Shown piece after piece: positions 5,296 through 5,447 of a stretch of DNA of 5,447 nucleotides. The stretch is from an uncultured Rubrobacteraceae bacterium (GTDB taxonomy: Bacteria; Actinomycetota; Rubrobacteria; Rubrobacterales; Rubrobacteraceae): positions 1 through 5,447 of the forward strand of contig CADCVI010000202.1 in the NCBI GenBank assembly GCA_902806105.1. Reading direction: 5' to 3'. The position numbers and the translations under genes were made by a program. The notes beneath the pieces were generated by a model. It was given only the letters and a program-made list of their open reading frames with translations, did not search any database and was not told the origin of the DNA. Within the stretch, counting starts at the first letter, position 1. Every line of letters starts with the position of its first letter.

Positions 5296-5447
5296 CTACG
5301 GTTTGCGGAACACCATCCCGACCCAACCATCCTGCGAGCTCCGCTCCTTTAATTCCAAGCCTGCCACGCAAACCGCGTCGATGGCCTGCTCGGCCCGCGC
5401 CACCGAGCCGCTGGCGACGAGGACGCCCCCACCCCGCACGGCCGCGG
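5296..5447 (-). CDS. Second PrmA-like methyltransferase, C-terminal part (partial)
   Basis: From the stop (TAG on the minus strand, 5296-5298) the frame is open to the window end and gives 49 residues, including RGGGVLVASGSVARAEQ and a C-terminus identical to the first copy (SQDGWVGMVFRKP). Aligned with the last 50 residues of the protein at 1137-2096, 39 positions agree with one single-residue gap, about 80% identity. The segment covers the last strands and helix of the methyltransferase fold. The catalytic motifs lie outside the window, so it cannot be said whether the gene is complete. It has the same orientation as the first copy and starts about 4.2 kb from it. No good terminator is visible in the 200 bases downstream on its strand. 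Confidence 0.85.
   Translation of the reverse strand, partial: AAVRGGGVLVASGSVARAEQAIDAVCVAGLELKERSSQDGWVGMVFRKP

Overview
The window reads as chromosomal DNA from a high-GC actinobacterium, most likely Rubrobacter or a close relative. The taxon is inferred from the GC-rich coding, the heavy use of AGG for arginine and GGG for glycine in the stress genes, and the combination of CsbD-like, PRC/DUF2382 (YsnF/AvaK) and DUF2795 proteins. No ribosomal RNA or other taxonomic marker is present to prove it.

Left part (1-1136). It opens with what may be the last 15 codons of an upstream gene. A stretch of about 380 bases without a convincing gene follows. Next is a small phospholipase A2-fold protein (430-897), recognised by its calcium loop and Cys-His-Asp catalytic helix. 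Two possible hairpin terminators lie between it and the next gene.

Middle part (1137-2917). On the minus strand is a PrmA-like (ribosomal protein L11 methyltransferase family) SAM-dependent methyltransferase. Its N-terminus is not the usual PrmA substrate domain and carries a short duplicated LTPxQK motif. Divergent from it, after an intergenic region with possible promoters, is a plus-strand gene (2304-2917) that appears frameshifted. That gene contains a perfect 18-bp-arm palindrome with a 2-base centre.

Right part (3078-5091). A compact plus-strand stress cassette holds a CsbD-like protein with a charged helical extension, a three-domain DUF2188-PRC-DUF2382 protein, and a short classical CsbD protein. 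The genes are 3 bases apart, so they are very probably co-transcribed. A GC-rich hairpin closes the cassette and separates it from a convergent DUF2795 gene, which has a strong Shine-Dalgarno sequence and a possible SigB/SigF-type promoter.

Right edge (5296-5447). The C-terminal 49 codons of a second PrmA-like gene run off the window, in the same orientation as the first copy and about 80% identical to it in the shared protein segment. The stress genes are therefore bracketed by two paralogous methyltransferase genes in direct orientation. The main signals worth follow-up are this duplication, the unusual methyltransferase N-terminus, the decayed gene with its palindrome, and the three-domain stress protein flanked by two CsbD genes. 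No CRISPR array, transposase, tRNA or rRNA was seen.
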